Source: Planctomycetaceae bacterium
Lineage (GTDB): Bacteria; Planctomycetota; Planctomycetia; Planctomycetales; Planctomycetaceae
NCBI GenBank assembly: GCA_029243145.1
Contig: JAQWSQ010000065.1
Span: forward strand, 20,408-84,407
Direction of reading: 5' to 3'
DNA length: 64,000 nucleotides
Shown: in pieces, positions 9,019 to 19,181 of the stretch
How positions within the stretch are numbered: position 1 is the stretch's first letter
How the letters are laid out: each line of letters opens with the position of its first letter
Notes under the pieces: model-generated
Database searches by the model: none
Told to the model about the DNA's origin: nothing
Seen by the model: the letters and a program-made list of their open reading frames with translations, nothing else
Translations under genes and position numbers: made by a program

Positions 9019-12000
9019 TTAAGATTGAGGAATACCGAGGAGCATTTCCTCTTCTTCCTGGATAATGATGCGTGGTGTCACCATCAACATCCGACTTCTT
9101 GCAGTACGACCCACACCAGTGTTCTTGAACAAACGACTTAGATAAGGCATCTTGTTCAAGATTGGCACACCGGCCATGTTTCGTCCTTCGGAGAGAGTTT
9201 TCACACCCCCCAGTAAGACTGTGCCACCATCCGGTACGCTGACAGTGGTTTGTACTGTCACGATTGCAGTCACTGGTTGTTGGATGGTCAAATTAGCTGA
9301 GTCATCATCATCATCCCCACCACCACCATTATTATTACCACCATTATTATTATTTTGACCACCAAGGTTACCAACCGCTCCACCGGGAATCGAGAACGTC
9401 TCAACAGAGGTAATGGCGGTGAAGTTTGGAGAAACAGAAAGGCGGACATAGCGGCGATCAGCAGAAATCACTGCGGCAACCCCCATGAAGACTCCTTCAG
9501 GAATCTGTGAGATGATCGGCTCAAAACCAACCGAACCAACACTGACCACTGGGCGGAACCCGGTCACAAAGGGACGTACGGAGAAGTCACCCACAAAGGC
9601 TGACTGCCCATTGAACAGAGTCACTTTCGGAGCGAACATGATGTTCGATCTTGAATCGCCCTGTGCCGCATTGATAAAGAAGAAGGCTTCAATATCACTC
9701 AAAATTGCGAATCCCATTGATGCACCGGCAGAGAGGTCGGTATTCACAAACTCAGGAATGCCCAGATCGAACGATCCCTGGCGAAATCCAATATCTAGAT
9801 CATCAGTGAAGTTCTGGTTTGCATCTTGCAATCCGACGATCGACGTCTTCTTCCAGTTATCGAGGTTTGGCAAAAGGTTCGGTTGAGGATCAAACCCGCC
9901 GCCAGTAGCGCCATCGTCATCGTCATCAACGGGGAGACCGGGAGATCCGAAGGGTGGGGCACCGGCAGTATCATTGCTGATAGAATCCTGAACATTGAAG
10001 TCGAAGTCGACACCAATTCGTTCGAAGAACTCGTCAGCGACTGTGATAAACCGCACTTCAATCGTCACCTGCAAGTCTTGCAGACGACGCAACTGTCCCA
10101 GCAAGTCGGCCACTTCATCGTGAACCTGTTGTGTCTGACGAATGACCAAAGAGAGTGTCGTTTCGTTTGACATCAAGGAACCGCTACCGTTTAGTTCGGC
10201 CCAAGTATCTGGCTCAACTGTGGTTGTGATTAAATCACTTAGTTCATTGAAGTTCACTGTTGTGCTTCGTTGACTGGTCCCACCTGTGGTGGGCGTTCCA
10301 CCGAAGGGGGTTGCCCCTTGGCCAAACGTTCCATTGTCGGGAACTTGCATCAACCCTGGGACTATTCCCAGATTGAGGCCGTTTCCTGCTCCGGGGTCCA
10401 TCACAGTCCCGCCAAGTCCACCACTCGTAAGGTCTGGAATATAAGGCCCCATCATACCCACGTTAGGCTGGAAGTTACTCAAAGGAACCACCAAGTCGGC
10501 AACAGGATAGGATCGTGTGATCAATTTTCCTTGCTGACGAAGTTGGTTGGTAATTTTCAGCACTTCGTCCTCGATGACGTAACCGAGTTCGAGTGGTTTG
10601 AGCATCAGGTTCAAGGCTGATTTCAGCATGATCCCATCGACATCAATCGAAACCGACGTGCTCGCTTCTATACCCACTTCAGACAAAGCGGGACCATCGA
10701 CATAAACCGTGATGCCCACCAGATTGGCGATGTGCTTCATGACGTCTGTCAGTGGTGCGTTGTCGAAGTGCAGAGAGATTTGTCGAGACAATGATTGCTC
10801 GATTTTCTTCTCCACGTCCGTGCGAACCTTGTTATCAGGACCACCAAATTGTTCTCGTCGAGCACTCAATTCCTGCCAATCTTTTGCGTCCATATAGGCG
10901 ATGGGATCAGTGTGAACCGGATTCAGAGCAGAGAGTTCAACATCATTGAGAACGTCGATGAAGTTCTGCTCTTTATCGTCTTTAAGTTGATTATTGAAAG
11001 CGATTCGACGTGCGAATTTCGACTTCCATTCCATCACTACGGTCACCGGGTTCTCGGGATCGAGTTCCACGGCTTGTTTCGCGATGACTTCCGCTTCGGA
11101 GTAACGTCGTTGGTCCATCAAAGTGTTAAACTCATCGACCAAACTGGCGAGTTCCTGTTCCACGCGAATCTGCGTTTGGATATTCGATTCGACAATCGAT
11201 AGGGTCTCGGCATTCCGACGTTTCAAATCCAACAAAGGAGCCTGTTGCTCTTTGTAAGCGTTGACCGACGTTTGCGTACGGCGAATACTGTTAATCAAGT
11301 TCTTGGAGGCTTCGTCTCCCACCGTGGAGTTTTCCACGCTGGCAAGTGCCTGGTCAAGAACAGTCAGAGCTTGTTCAGGATTTTTCTCTCGCAGACGTTC
11401 TGCTTTGAAAATCGAATTCATCACGTCGGAACGCAGGCGATCATAAGCGATGGCTCGTTGTTGATCGACGAGATCCAGTTGCTCAGGAGCGGCTGAGTCG
11501 TAGCTGTTTCCAGCCGTCAACTGCAAACCTTGTTGTCCGGTCGGTGCCAACTCTCTCAGGAAGTCCTGAAGTTGTTGACGGCGACGTGGATCGAGTTGTT
11601 CCTGTTGACGATAAGCCGTCAGGAACGCATCACGTGCAGCAGCCATGTTGCCGTTCGTCATCTGTGACAAGCCCGCTTCAAACATCTGGTCGGCTGTCAT
11701 CGATGCTGGATAAACGGGTGAGACGTTAGCAGCCGTCATTGCGGAAGGCGATGAGGGTTGCGAGGTCGTTCCCGCAGTTGGCCGATAAGCCGCCGGATTC
11801 ACTGGCCCACCAAACGGATTGCTCGTCACTTCGGCAAGATCGCGAAGCACCAATTCCGGGCGGTCATCGACCGGTCCGTATGTGGCATTCAGTTGATCAG
11901 CCATCAGAGCTTTTTGCTTGGCAGTATCAAATTGTCCCGTACGCAGAGCCATTCGAGCTTCGCGAACGAGCTGAGAGGCCTGATTAGCGGATGTCATATT

Positions 12001-13299
12001 AGAAGAGGCAGCAGGAGGTGCAAAAGCAGCAGTTTGTGCAATGTTCGGCTTGTTGGGCGTAGCCGTCGATTGCATACTCTCAATCTCAGACATCACCTGT
12101 TGTGGTGTGTCTTCGAAGAGCTTGAAAGCAACATTCATCTGACTCGCCGCGGAGGCTTTCGCCCAGGCTTCGTCGATGCGTCCTGATTTCAAAGCGATTC
12201 GAGCTTGAGAGACCAGTTCGCGAGCGCGACCGGCTTCTCCATTGGTTGATGCAAACGGTTGTGCAACCGGTTGGGCAGCACCCGCAATATTTGCGGTGGG
12301 TGCTGAGGAATCACCTGCCATGGCGATCTGCAAGTCTTGCAGAACCGTTTCGGGGCGATCTTCCAGCAGTGTGTATGCCACATTCAGTTGTTGTGCAGCA
12401 GACGCTTTCTGATAAGCATCATCATACTTACCAGCCAACAATGATTGGCGAGCTTGTTTGACGAGACCTTGTGCAATTTGCTTCTCAGAAGAACCTGACG
12501 GAGTCGATGCCGGTTGAGTGGCAGCCAGACGAGTCAAATCTTCCAAAAGAAGTTCTGGGTTATCGTCGAACAAACCGTAGGTGATGTTGAAGCCTTGAGC
12601 TTTCAACGCTTTTTCACGTGCGGAAGTCAGACGACCAGCACTCATGTCGGCACGTGCTTCACGCAACAGTCCGAGTGCCTGATCTTTCACAGTACCGGAA
12701 TTTACGGGAGCCGTGTTGGCGCCGGTTTGTTGAATTCTGGTGTTTTCGCTGGGGAACGATTGTCCCTGAGCGGTCACCACTGTGTTTTGTTGAGGAGTGT
12801 TCTGTTGAGGAGCGAAAGTCAGTCCGCCGGTGCGTCGTTCGATTTCACTCAAAACGAGTTGAGGGTTGTCCTCAAACACGGCGTACTTGGCATTCAACTG
12901 CTGAGCTTCCATGGCCTTTTGACGGGCAATGTCGAAGCGATTGGCTTGCAATTCCTTGCGTGCCGTCTTCAGAAGTTGAATCGCACTTCTTTTGTTGGGG
13001 GTGTCGAAGGGAACCGGTCCGTTCGTGCCGCCAAATTGGCTACCACCCTGATCGGGTGATTGTCCACGAACAATCGGTCGCTCGGTTGCAGGTCGAACTG
13101 AATTCGATGAGTAACCGGTAACAGGAGCATGTCCTATGACCGAACGGTTTGTCGAGAGAGACGGAGAGGTCCCCGCATTCTCAACACCAGCGACCGCTTG
13201 AGAGGGTGAGTCACCGATATTGGTGATCCACAACCCCGCAGCAATCAGCGTGGTACAGGCGATCATTCCATATGCTTTGCCCAACGTACTGTCCTCCAA
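9019..13299 (-). CDS. Secretin (type II/III secretion outer-membrane pore) with five N-terminal tandem repeats
   Basis: The product has 1426 residues, about twice a normal GspD. A hydrophobic N-terminal segment (residues 11-26) acts as signal or anchor. Residues about 105-490 hold five copies of a repeat of about 54 residues, separated by Pro/Gln/Ser-rich linkers; each reads roughly ARxKAxxAxxLNxxYxxFxDxPExVLxDL. A TPR-like stretch and coiled regions follow (540-780). The short N-domain begins near 820 (LTDVMKHIANLVGITVYVDGP), and the secretin barrel occupies about 1060-1420 with VTIEVRFITV, the SVPDGGTVLLGG lip motif and the C-terminal RSRMLMVTPRIII. An Asn/Gly/Asp-rich stretch sits inside the barrel. 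No GspE, F, G or C gene is adjacent, so its partners are elsewhere or it works alone. Confidence 0.92.
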   Translation of the reverse strand: MEDSTLGKAYGMIACTTLIAAGLWITNIGDSPSQAVAGVENAGTSPSLSTNRSVIGHAPVTGYSSNSVRPATERPIVRGQSPDQGGSQFGGTNGPVPFDTPNKRSAIQLLKTARKELQANRFDIARQKAMEAQQLNAKYAVFEDNPQLVLSEIERRTGGLTFAPQQNTPQQNTVVTAQGQSFPSENTRIQQTGANTAPVNSGTVKDQALGLLREARADMSAGRLTSAREKALKAQGFNITYGLFDDNPELLLEDLTRLAATQPASTPSGSSEKQIAQGLVKQARQSLLAGKYDDAYQKASAAQQLNVAYTLLEDRPETVLQDLQIAMAGDSSAPTANIAGAAQPVAQPFASTNGEAGRARELVSQARIALKSGRIDEAWAKASAASQMNVAFKLFEDTPQQVMSEIESMQSTATPNKPNIAQTAAFAPPAASSNMTSANQASQLVREARMALRTGQFDTAKQKALMADQLNATYGPVDDRPELVLRDLAEVTSNPFGGPVNPAAYRPTAGTTSQPSSPSAMTAANVSPVYPASMTADQMFEAGLSQMTNGNMAAARDAFLTAYRQQEQLDPRRRQQLQDFLRELAPTGQQGLQLTAGNSYDSAAPEQLDLVDQQRAIAYDRLRSDVMNSIFKAERLREKNPEQALTVLDQALASVENSTVGDEASKNLINSIRRTQTSVNAYKEQQAPLLDLKRRNAETLSIVESNIQTQIRVEQELASLVDEFNTLMDQRRYSEAEVIAKQAVELDPENPVTVVMEWKSKFARRIAFNNQLKDDKEQNFIDVLNDVELSALNPVHTDPIAYMDAKDWQELSARREQFGGPDNKVRTDVEKKIEQSLSRQISLHFDNAPLTDVMKHIANLVGITVYVDGPALSEVGIEASTSVSIDVDGIMLKSALNLMLKPLELGYVIEDEVLKITNQLRQQGKLITRSYPVADLVVPLSNFQPNVGMMGPYIPDLTSGGLGGTVMDPGAGNGLNLGIVPGLMQVPDNGTFGQGATPFGGTPTTGGTSQRSTTVNFNELSDLITTTVEPDTWAELNGSGSLMSNETTLSLVIRQTQQVHDEVADLLGQLRRLQDLQVTIEVRFITVADEFFERIGVDFDFNVQDSISNDTAGAPPFGSPGLPVDDDDDGATGGGFDPQPNLLPNLDNWKKTSIVGLQDANQNFTDDLDIGFRQGSFDLGIPEFVNTDLSAGASMGFAILSDIEAFFFINAAQGDSRSNIMFAPKVTLFNGQSAFVGDFSVRPFVTGFRPVVSVGSVGFEPIISQIPEGVFMGVAAVISADRRYVRLSVSPNFTAITSVETFSIPGGAVGNLGGQNNNNGGNNNGGGGDDDDDSANLTIQQPVTAIVTVQTTVSVPDGGTVLLGGVKTLSEGRNMAGVPILNKMPYLSRLFKNTGVGRTARSRMLMVTPRIIIQEEEEMLLGIPQS

Positions 13300-13665
13300 T
13301 TCAGACCAGAGAGTGTCTTAGTTAAAAAAACTCTGAGACATTCGACAGACGACCTTAAGTTGGTCTACCGAGAGAGAACTCGCGGGGTTCCAGTTAAGCG
13401 ACGTCGTGCGACTGTCGGTTGTAATTCAAATTTTGAAAATGGTGTTTTCGGCAGGCTTGCCGACAGGTGTGATGTTCGTTGTTCGAGTCACTTCAAAGTT
13501 GCGTCCAACGAACTGTAGTTTGTGTGATCGGAATCGATCGTGTGATATGTGTTGTGAGAGGTAAATATTGAATCCCCGAATATGGGTCAAGGGGAGGATT
13601 CGGAATTTTTGGGGAGTTTTTTGGGGATTGTAGTTTTTGTATTTGGACGGCAAGAACTGCCGATT
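13300..13665. other. Intergenic region without a gene (366 bp)
   Basis: This gap separates two minus-strand genes, so it should hold the secretin promoter and 5' leader. I found no convincing coding frame, no terminator for the parvulin gene's neighbour and no RNA gene. The part near 13593-13640 is G/T-rich with repeated TTTTTGGGGA units. Confidence 0.5.
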
Positions 13666-15141
13666 TTACTCGAAAGGATTGTCTTCGGTGAGTGATTGGA
13701 AGACATCCCCTTCTTCCTCTTGAGCCCAAATCGGCTCATCATCAAAGAAAGGAGATTCACGCACGACTGATTGAGCAGGAGCTGATTGAGGTTTGGCTTC
13801 TTGCCCATAGGAGACTTGAGAGAATGGTGATTGATCGAGCGGTGATTGATCTAATGGTGTTTGCCCAGGTGCTGATCGCAATTGAGGAGCCTGCCCCACT
13901 GGCGATGCTTGACGAGGAGTTTGCCGTTGTGGTGTTTGTGTGATTGCCGGTGCGGAATCTTGTGGTTCGTCAAAGATCGTTTGAATCACAGATTGCTCGC
14001 GGAGTTCTGTCATCACACGATCCGTGGCCGTCTCCTGAAATTGTTTTCTCAAATCATCTTTGATGGATTCTTGAACTTCATCAAAGGGAATATGATGATC
14101 TCGTTCCCGTTCCAGCACACGTACGATTTGAACTCCCGTCTCGCTGACGAAGACATCGCTGATCTGCCCGACGGGCATCGTGAACAGCGATTCTTCCAAT
14201 GCCTGGTCGGCAAGACTGCCACGTTGCATCCAATCCCAGTAGCCACCCTTCGCGGCGCCCGGACCATCGGAATAGGTTTTTGCGATCTCAGAGAAATCGA
14301 CGCCGCGACGCAGATCACCGGCCGCTTTGGTCAGTTTTTGGATGGCTCCCTGCTTACCACCGTTTTCGCCATAGGAAATCATGATTTGTTGCCAGCGGAG
14401 TTTCGCCGGGCGGAAGAAGTCATCCTGCTTCCGTTTGTTGTATTCGGCGAGTAGATCTTGACGAGTGGGTTGGGGAGGTGATCCTGCTTTCGTTTTCAAA
14501 AACTCCGCCGCCATCACGCGATTTCCAAAGGCTCGTTCGAGAGATGCGAGAGACGAACTTTTCTTTTGCAGTTCCACTTCCAGCTCATAATCAGTATTCA
14601 CTTGGAATTGATTTTTGAGTTTTTCAATTTCGTCATTGAACAAGGTCGAAATTGCGTTCTCTAGCGTTTCCTGTTGCGGTTTTTTCAAAGTTGATTTGAA
14701 ACCCTGAATCAACAAGCGATTATCAATTTGAATGGGCAAGTCGCGTTCGACCAAACCCCGACGTAGCTCATTGAACTGTGCTGGCGGAACCTGACTTTTC
14801 AGCTCTTTCAATTTGTCGGTGTAGGGTTCCAGAATTTCTGAGGCCAGAATTGATTCGCCGTTAACATAAGCAACGATCTTGGAATCATTAAATTTTTCTC
14901 GGCCAGTATTCACGCTGGTGCTGACAAACTGATGATCGCCGGTCGAACCTTCGTCATCATCGGCTAAACCTGTGAGCGGTAACGAAGAGGGCGCATCGTT
15001 GTTAAAGCTGTATCTCGGTGGTGGCGGACCAACAACCGGAATCGCATCTTTCGGTTTTCGCAATTGACACCCGGCCAACATCAATCCCAAAAGGATGTGC
15101 AGCATGAATGTTTGATTGGTCCTGTTAAGTTTGAACACCAT
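13666..15141 (-). CDS. Parvulin-type peptidyl-prolyl isomerase lipoprotein (PpiC/SurA-like)
   Basis: The 491-residue product begins with a lipoprotein signal ending in LMLAGC (Cys at about residue 25). A SurA-like chaperone region follows (residues 85-230, AYVNGESILASEILEPY to FLKTKAG). The parvulin domain spans about 245-350, with LRWQQIMISY, FSEIAKTYSDGPGAAKGGYWDWMQRGSL and the closing VSETGVQIVRVLERERDHHIPFDEV. The last 100 residues are Pro/Gln/Ser-rich with repeated QxPLDQSP units. It probably helps fold outer-membrane or periplasmic proteins, possibly the adjacent secretin, though that link rests only on position. The ATG at 15141 is the first start compatible with the signal peptide. 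Confidence 0.9.
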   Translation of the reverse strand: MVFKLNRTNQTFMLHILLGLMLAGCQLRKPKDAIPVVGPPPPRYSFNNDAPSSLPLTGLADDDEGSTGDHQFVSTSVNTGREKFNDSKIVAYVNGESILASEILEPYTDKLKELKSQVPPAQFNELRRGLVERDLPIQIDNRLLIQGFKSTLKKPQQETLENAISTLFNDEIEKLKNQFQVNTDYELEVELQKKSSSLASLERAFGNRVMAAEFLKTKAGSPPQPTRQDLLAEYNKRKQDDFFRPAKLRWQQIMISYGENGGKQGAIQKLTKAAGDLRRGVDFSEIAKTYSDGPGAAKGGYWDWMQRGSLADQALEESLFTMPVGQISDVFVSETGVQIVRVLERERDHHIPFDEVQESIKDDLRKQFQETATDRVMTELREQSVIQTIFDEPQDSAPAITQTPQRQTPRQASPVGQAPQLRSAPGQTPLDQSPLDQSPFSQVSYGQEAKPQSAPAQSVVRESPFFDDEPIWAQEEEGDVFQSLTEDNPFE

Positions 15142-15234
15142 CCGTGGTGACTTTCAGGTAGGCCCGTTTGTAACGGTCAATAATGAGGCATGTTGATCGG
15201 ACTGCGACTGAGTCCATGGGAATGGAGCCGAATC

Positions 15235-18200
15235 TTAGGATAATCCCGCAGATGTCTGCAACACCGATTTCAACCGGTTCAACAGTTCTTCGTGATTTTC
15301 TGGCGCGCATCGTAAGAGCAGATAAGCTTCCCGATCATCGGCAATTCGAAAATCCTTGCCGGTAAGATGGGAAAGTTGGGAAATCTTCTTCTTGTCGCGA
15401 TAAGTTAAAACTGCAAACCGATCATCTTCCAAGTGGATGTTTTCGATCTCCCATTGTCTCGCATCCAGTTGCAGGGCCTTGAGTTGCATCAAAGTTTCGA
15501 CTTCTGGGGGAAGCGGTCCGAACCGGTCTCGCAACTCTCCCTGAATCTCTTCCAGTTCGCCGTAATCGTTCACTAACGACAATTTCCGGTACATCTCGAT
15601 CTTTTGTCGTCCCGTAGTGACATAGTCTTCGGGCAAATAACCCGTGAAGGGAAGGTCAATCGCCACATGTAAGAGATGCCGAAGCGGCTGATTTTTCATC
15701 TTTCGCACGGCGTTTTCCAGCAATTGGCAGTACAACTCGTAACCGACCGCCGAAATGTGACCGCTTTGTTCGGTGCCGAGAATATTCCCCGCACCGCGAA
15801 TCTCCAAATCGCGCATCGAAATTTTGAAGCCCGCTCCCAATTCGCTATATTCTTCGATGGCTTTGAGTCTTTTGGTAGCAATCGGCGAGGGTGCTTTATT
15901 TTCATCAAGCATCAGATAGCAATACGCTTTGTGACGAGAACGACCCACGCGCCCGCGGAGTTGATGGAGGTCCGAGAGACCATAATTTTGTGCTTGATTG
16001 ATAAACATCGTATTCGCGTTGGGAATATCCAACCCACTTTCGATGATTGTGGTGGCGACCAAGACATCAGCTCGGCCCGACAGAAAATCGTACATACCAA
16101 TTTCAAGTTCAGCTTCGCTCATTTGACCATGAACGACGGCAAACTTGGCTTCGGGAACAAGACTGGCAAGCCTGTCTTTGATGGCCACGATGTTATAGAC
16201 ACGGTTATGGACAAAGTAAGCCTGACCGCCACGATTCAATTCTCGCACCAACGCATTACGAATCAGTTGATCGTCCCATCGACAGATATTTGTCTGGACG
16301 GCAATCCGCTCTTGCGGTGGAGTCACGAGATTCGAAATGTCGCGAATTCCTAACAGCGACAAATGCAAAGTTCGCGGGATCGGCGTGGCAGAAAGTGTCA
16401 ACACATCCACTTCCAAACGCAATTGCTTCAATTTCTCCTTGGCTTCCACACCAAATCGCTGCTCCTCATCGATCACCAACATTCCGAGATCCTGGAACTT
16501 CACATCTTGAGAAATTAAACGGTGTGTGCCGACAACAAGATCGACCGCCCCCGATTCCATCCGTTCCAGAATTTTCCGCTGTTCTTTTTTGGTCCGAAAC
16601 CGCGATAGCACTTCAATCTCAATCGGGTATTCGGCCATGCGTTCGCAGAAAGTGCGATAATGTTGCTCGGCAAGAACCGTTGTGGGAACGAGTATCGCCG
16701 CCTGCCGTCCCGCATCAATCGCTTTGAACGCCGCTCGAATGGCAACTTCTGTCTTTCCGAATCCCACATCTCCACAGATCAAGCGATCCATCGGTCTCGC
16801 TTGTTCCATGTCATGCTTGGTTTCTTCAATGGCGTGAATTTGATCCTCGGTTTCGTTGTAAGGAAACGACGCTTCAAATTCTTTCTGCCAATGAGAATCA
16901 GGAGCGCACGCAATTCCCGGACGAGATTCGCGTGTGGCCTGCAACCGAATCATGTCGCTCGCCATGTCGGCAACGGCTTGCGAGGCTTTCTCTTTTTTCT
17001 TCTTCCAGGCCAAACTGCCGAGCTTTGAAAGTCGCGGCAACGACTTCTTCGCTCCGACGTATTTTTGAACCAGATGAATCAGTGACACCGGCACATAAAT
17101 GAGGATTTTATCAGCAAATTCAATCGCTAAATGCTCTTCTGGCTGATCGTCTTTCTCGATCATTTTCATGCCGCGAAAACGTCCAATGCCGTGAGACAAA
17201 TGGACAACATGATCGCCTTCCTGGAGATCCAGAAAGTTGTCGATGGCGCGGGATTGAGCACTTTTTCGACGCCGCCGGGGAGTCCGTTGAACATCCGACC
17301 GACCAAACAATTCGTGATCGCCAATCACCATCAGCTTGCGGTCAACAAGGCGAAACCCTTTTTGCACGCGTCCCAAACAAAGATGCACTCGCCCGGCAAG
17401 CCCTTCGACTTCACCCAGCAACTCTCCCAGACGTTCTTGTTCTCCCGGATTGTGGCAGGCGATTAACACAGATTCTTCCTGCGCCAATAGTCCCGCAAGT
17501 TCATTCAAAACCTGATGTTTAGGACCGGTGAGTCGCTCGACCGATTCCACATGCAAATTCAGCTCGGCAAGATCTTTTCGCGGTTCGCCACCCAGTGCAG
17601 AGAGGCTCACATGCGATCTTGATAGACACAATTTGAGTACGGTTTCGGTCGTGTAAAGTCCGCGTGGATTGTCGAGACGATTGAGATAATCGCGACCTTC
17701 CTGCTGCAAATCCATTGGTTCCGAAAGAGCAATCAGGTAGTCGGCGGGCAGGTTCTCCAGCAGCGTTTCGCCCTCATCAGAACCGGCGACTTCTCCAGTA
17801 AACTCGACCGGATTCACAACCGACAACTTGATATTCTTGAGGGTTTCGAGAGTTCGTTGAGACTCGGCATCAAATGACCTCAACGAATCGATTTCATCAC
17901 CAAACAATTCCAAACGGATTGGGTCGAGTGCATCGGGAGGAAAGATATCGACGATGCCACCATGAATCCGAAACTCACCCGGAGATTCCACGAGATTCAC
18001 TCGCTCAAATTTACGCTCAATCAACCAGTCGACCAATCCATCGAGATCGATCTCCTCTCCCACCGTCAATGATCTCTCAGAGGTTTTCAAAGCCTCTTTG
18101 GTGGGAACGGGTTGTAATAAAGCTGAAATCGAAGCCAACACGAGCGATGGCGGATTCTCAGAATGAATGTTCGATAACGCACGCAGTCGAGCCCCGAAAA

Positions 18201-18519
18201 TCGGGTCGGCGATACTGTGCTCTCTCGGCAATGTTTGCCAAGCGGGGAAGACTTGCGGCGTCTCGTCTCGCCAGTCCGAGAAATCATATTCCAGTTCTTC
18301 GAGCTCCGGTTGGCGGGGAGCAATCACCAATAATGGTCGCCCTAATTCCTTCTGAATCGTGTCCAGAATCAGTGCGCGCGAAGACCCCCAGGCTCCTGCA
18401 ATCGAAACCGGCTGTTCCTTGCGGAGCGCGGCTGCGAGATCAGAAAAGCCCGGCGATTGCTGCATCAGCGGGATGAGGTCGGCCAGTTGGCGGACCTCGA
18501 CAATCGATGAAGGCGACAT
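15235..18519 (-). CDS. mfd: Transcription-repair coupling factor
   Basis: This 1094-residue DNA translocase removes RNA polymerase stalled at lesions and recruits UvrA. The UvrB-like N-terminal half carries a decayed nucleotide loop (IAGAWGSSRALI). The RNA-polymerase-interacting domain shows EGDHVVHLSHGIGRF and YVGAKKSLPRLSKLGSLAWKKKKEKA. The translocase has Walker A GDVGFGKTEVA, the VIDEEQRFGVE box, LSATPIPRTLHLSL and QLRGRVGRS. The C-terminal D7 region (GYLPEDYVTTGRQKIEMYRKL) is present. Length is close to the E. coli protein (1148). It stands alone, 93 bases from the parvulin gene. Confidence 0.98.
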   Translation of the reverse strand: MSPSSIVEVRQLADLIPLMQQSPGFSDLAAALRKEQPVSIAGAWGSSRALILDTIQKELGRPLLVIAPRQPELEELEYDFSDWRDETPQVFPAWQTLPREHSIADPIFGARLRALSNIHSENPPSLVLASISALLQPVPTKEALKTSERSLTVGEEIDLDGLVDWLIERKFERVNLVESPGEFRIHGGIVDIFPPDALDPIRLELFGDEIDSLRSFDAESQRTLETLKNIKLSVVNPVEFTGEVAGSDEGETLLENLPADYLIALSEPMDLQQEGRDYLNRLDNPRGLYTTETVLKLCLSRSHVSLSALGGEPRKDLAELNLHVESVERLTGPKHQVLNELAGLLAQEESVLIACHNPGEQERLGELLGEVEGLAGRVHLCLGRVQKGFRLVDRKLMVIGDHELFGRSDVQRTPRRRRKSAQSRAIDNFLDLQEGDHVVHLSHGIGRFRGMKMIEKDDQPEEHLAIEFADKILIYVPVSLIHLVQKYVGAKKSLPRLSKLGSLAWKKKKEKASQAVADMASDMIRLQATRESRPGIACAPDSHWQKEFEASFPYNETEDQIHAIEETKHDMEQARPMDRLICGDVGFGKTEVAIRAAFKAIDAGRQAAILVPTTVLAEQHYRTFCERMAEYPIEIEVLSRFRTKKEQRKILERMESGAVDLVVGTHRLISQDVKFQDLGMLVIDEEQRFGVEAKEKLKQLRLEVDVLTLSATPIPRTLHLSLLGIRDISNLVTPPQERIAVQTNICRWDDQLIRNALVRELNRGGQAYFVHNRVYNIVAIKDRLASLVPEAKFAVVHGQMSEAELEIGMYDFLSGRADVLVATTIIESGLDIPNANTMFINQAQNYGLSDLHQLRGRVGRSRHKAYCYLMLDENKAPSPIATKRLKAIEEYSELGAGFKISMRDLEIRGAGNILGTEQSGHISAVGYELYCQLLENAVRKMKNQPLRHLLHVAIDLPFTGYLPEDYVTTGRQKIEMYRKLSLVNDYGELEEIQGELRDRFGPLPPEVETLMQLKALQLDARQWEIENIHLEDDRFAVLTYRDKKKISQLSHLTGKDFRIADDREAYLLLRCAPENHEELLNRLKSVLQTSAGLS

Positions 18520-18577
18520 AGAACAAGCATTCTATCGCCCCTTCCACAAATGACGAGCGGCAATTGTGGAAATTCCA

Positions 18578-19099
18578 CTATTCGGCGGGCTGCTCGGTCG
18601 ACTTTGTGCGAAAGTAATTCAGGGTCACACGTCGTACGATGGCAATCTGAATGGCAAACACAAATGTCATCAGAAGTAAGCCTAAAATACTTGCTACTAA
18701 ATCCGTGGCAGAAGGTGCAAAACCGGGCCGGGAAACCACCAAATAATCTAATGCCAGCTTCGCGAAATGCAGAAAAAATCCCAAGGAACTCAACATTCCG
18801 GGGACAAAGATCAACCAGACTCCGACCACTGCCGCCAAACTTGGTTGAGATCCCACACGGGTAATTTGACGATACCCAAAACCCTCGCCCCAAATACGCG
18901 CTAACGGGTCGATCATCGCTCCTGCGGAAATTGGCCCCCCACAATTGAGACACAAGTGTGCATGGGGCTGAATCGGCTCGAAACAACGCGGACAGACCGA
19001 GATATCATTTTGATCGCCAACAGCCTCGGGCATGTTCTCCGCAACATCTTCCCAGTCTTCAGGAAGTTGCTCGTTCAACGATGTTTCAGGTTCGGCCAT
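18578..19099 (-). CDS. Zinc-ribbon membrane protein of unknown function
   Basis: The product is 173 residues when started at the ATG at 19099; a GTG at 19111 would add four. Residues 34-55 form a rubredoxin-like zinc ribbon, CPRCF then CLNCGG, 15 residues apart. After it come two or three hydrophobic segments (SLAAVVGVWLIFVPGMLSSLGFFLHF, DLVASILGLLLMTFVFAIQIAIV). A ribbon followed by short membrane segments is common in planctomycete proteins with no known role. It lies 58 bases beyond the mfd start on the same strand and may be its upstream operon partner. Confidence 0.7.
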   Translation of the reverse strand: MAEPETSLNEQLPEDWEDVAENMPEAVGDQNDISVCPRCFEPIQPHAHLCLNCGGPISAGAMIDPLARIWGEGFGYRQITRVGSQPSLAAVVGVWLIFVPGMLSSLGFFLHFAKLALDYLVVSRPGFAPSATDLVASILGLLLMTFVFAIQIAIVRRVTLNYFRTKSTEQPAE

Positions 19100-19181
19100 G
19101 AAATTTCTCACTGGCGTTTGGGGAATAGACAGATTCTACTAAAACTAATGCACTCTCTCAAAAATTTTTCGGAGCCAATTG

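Noticed and set aside
9295..9360. Low-complexity run of trinucleotide repeats that might be a microsatellite
   Set aside because: It encodes the Asn/Gly/Asp-rich loop inside the secretin barrel and stays in frame, so it is part of the gene.
12514..13121. Two long open frames opposite the secretin repeat region
   Set aside because: They are antisense shadows caused by the repeated codon pattern, with no start site and implausible composition.
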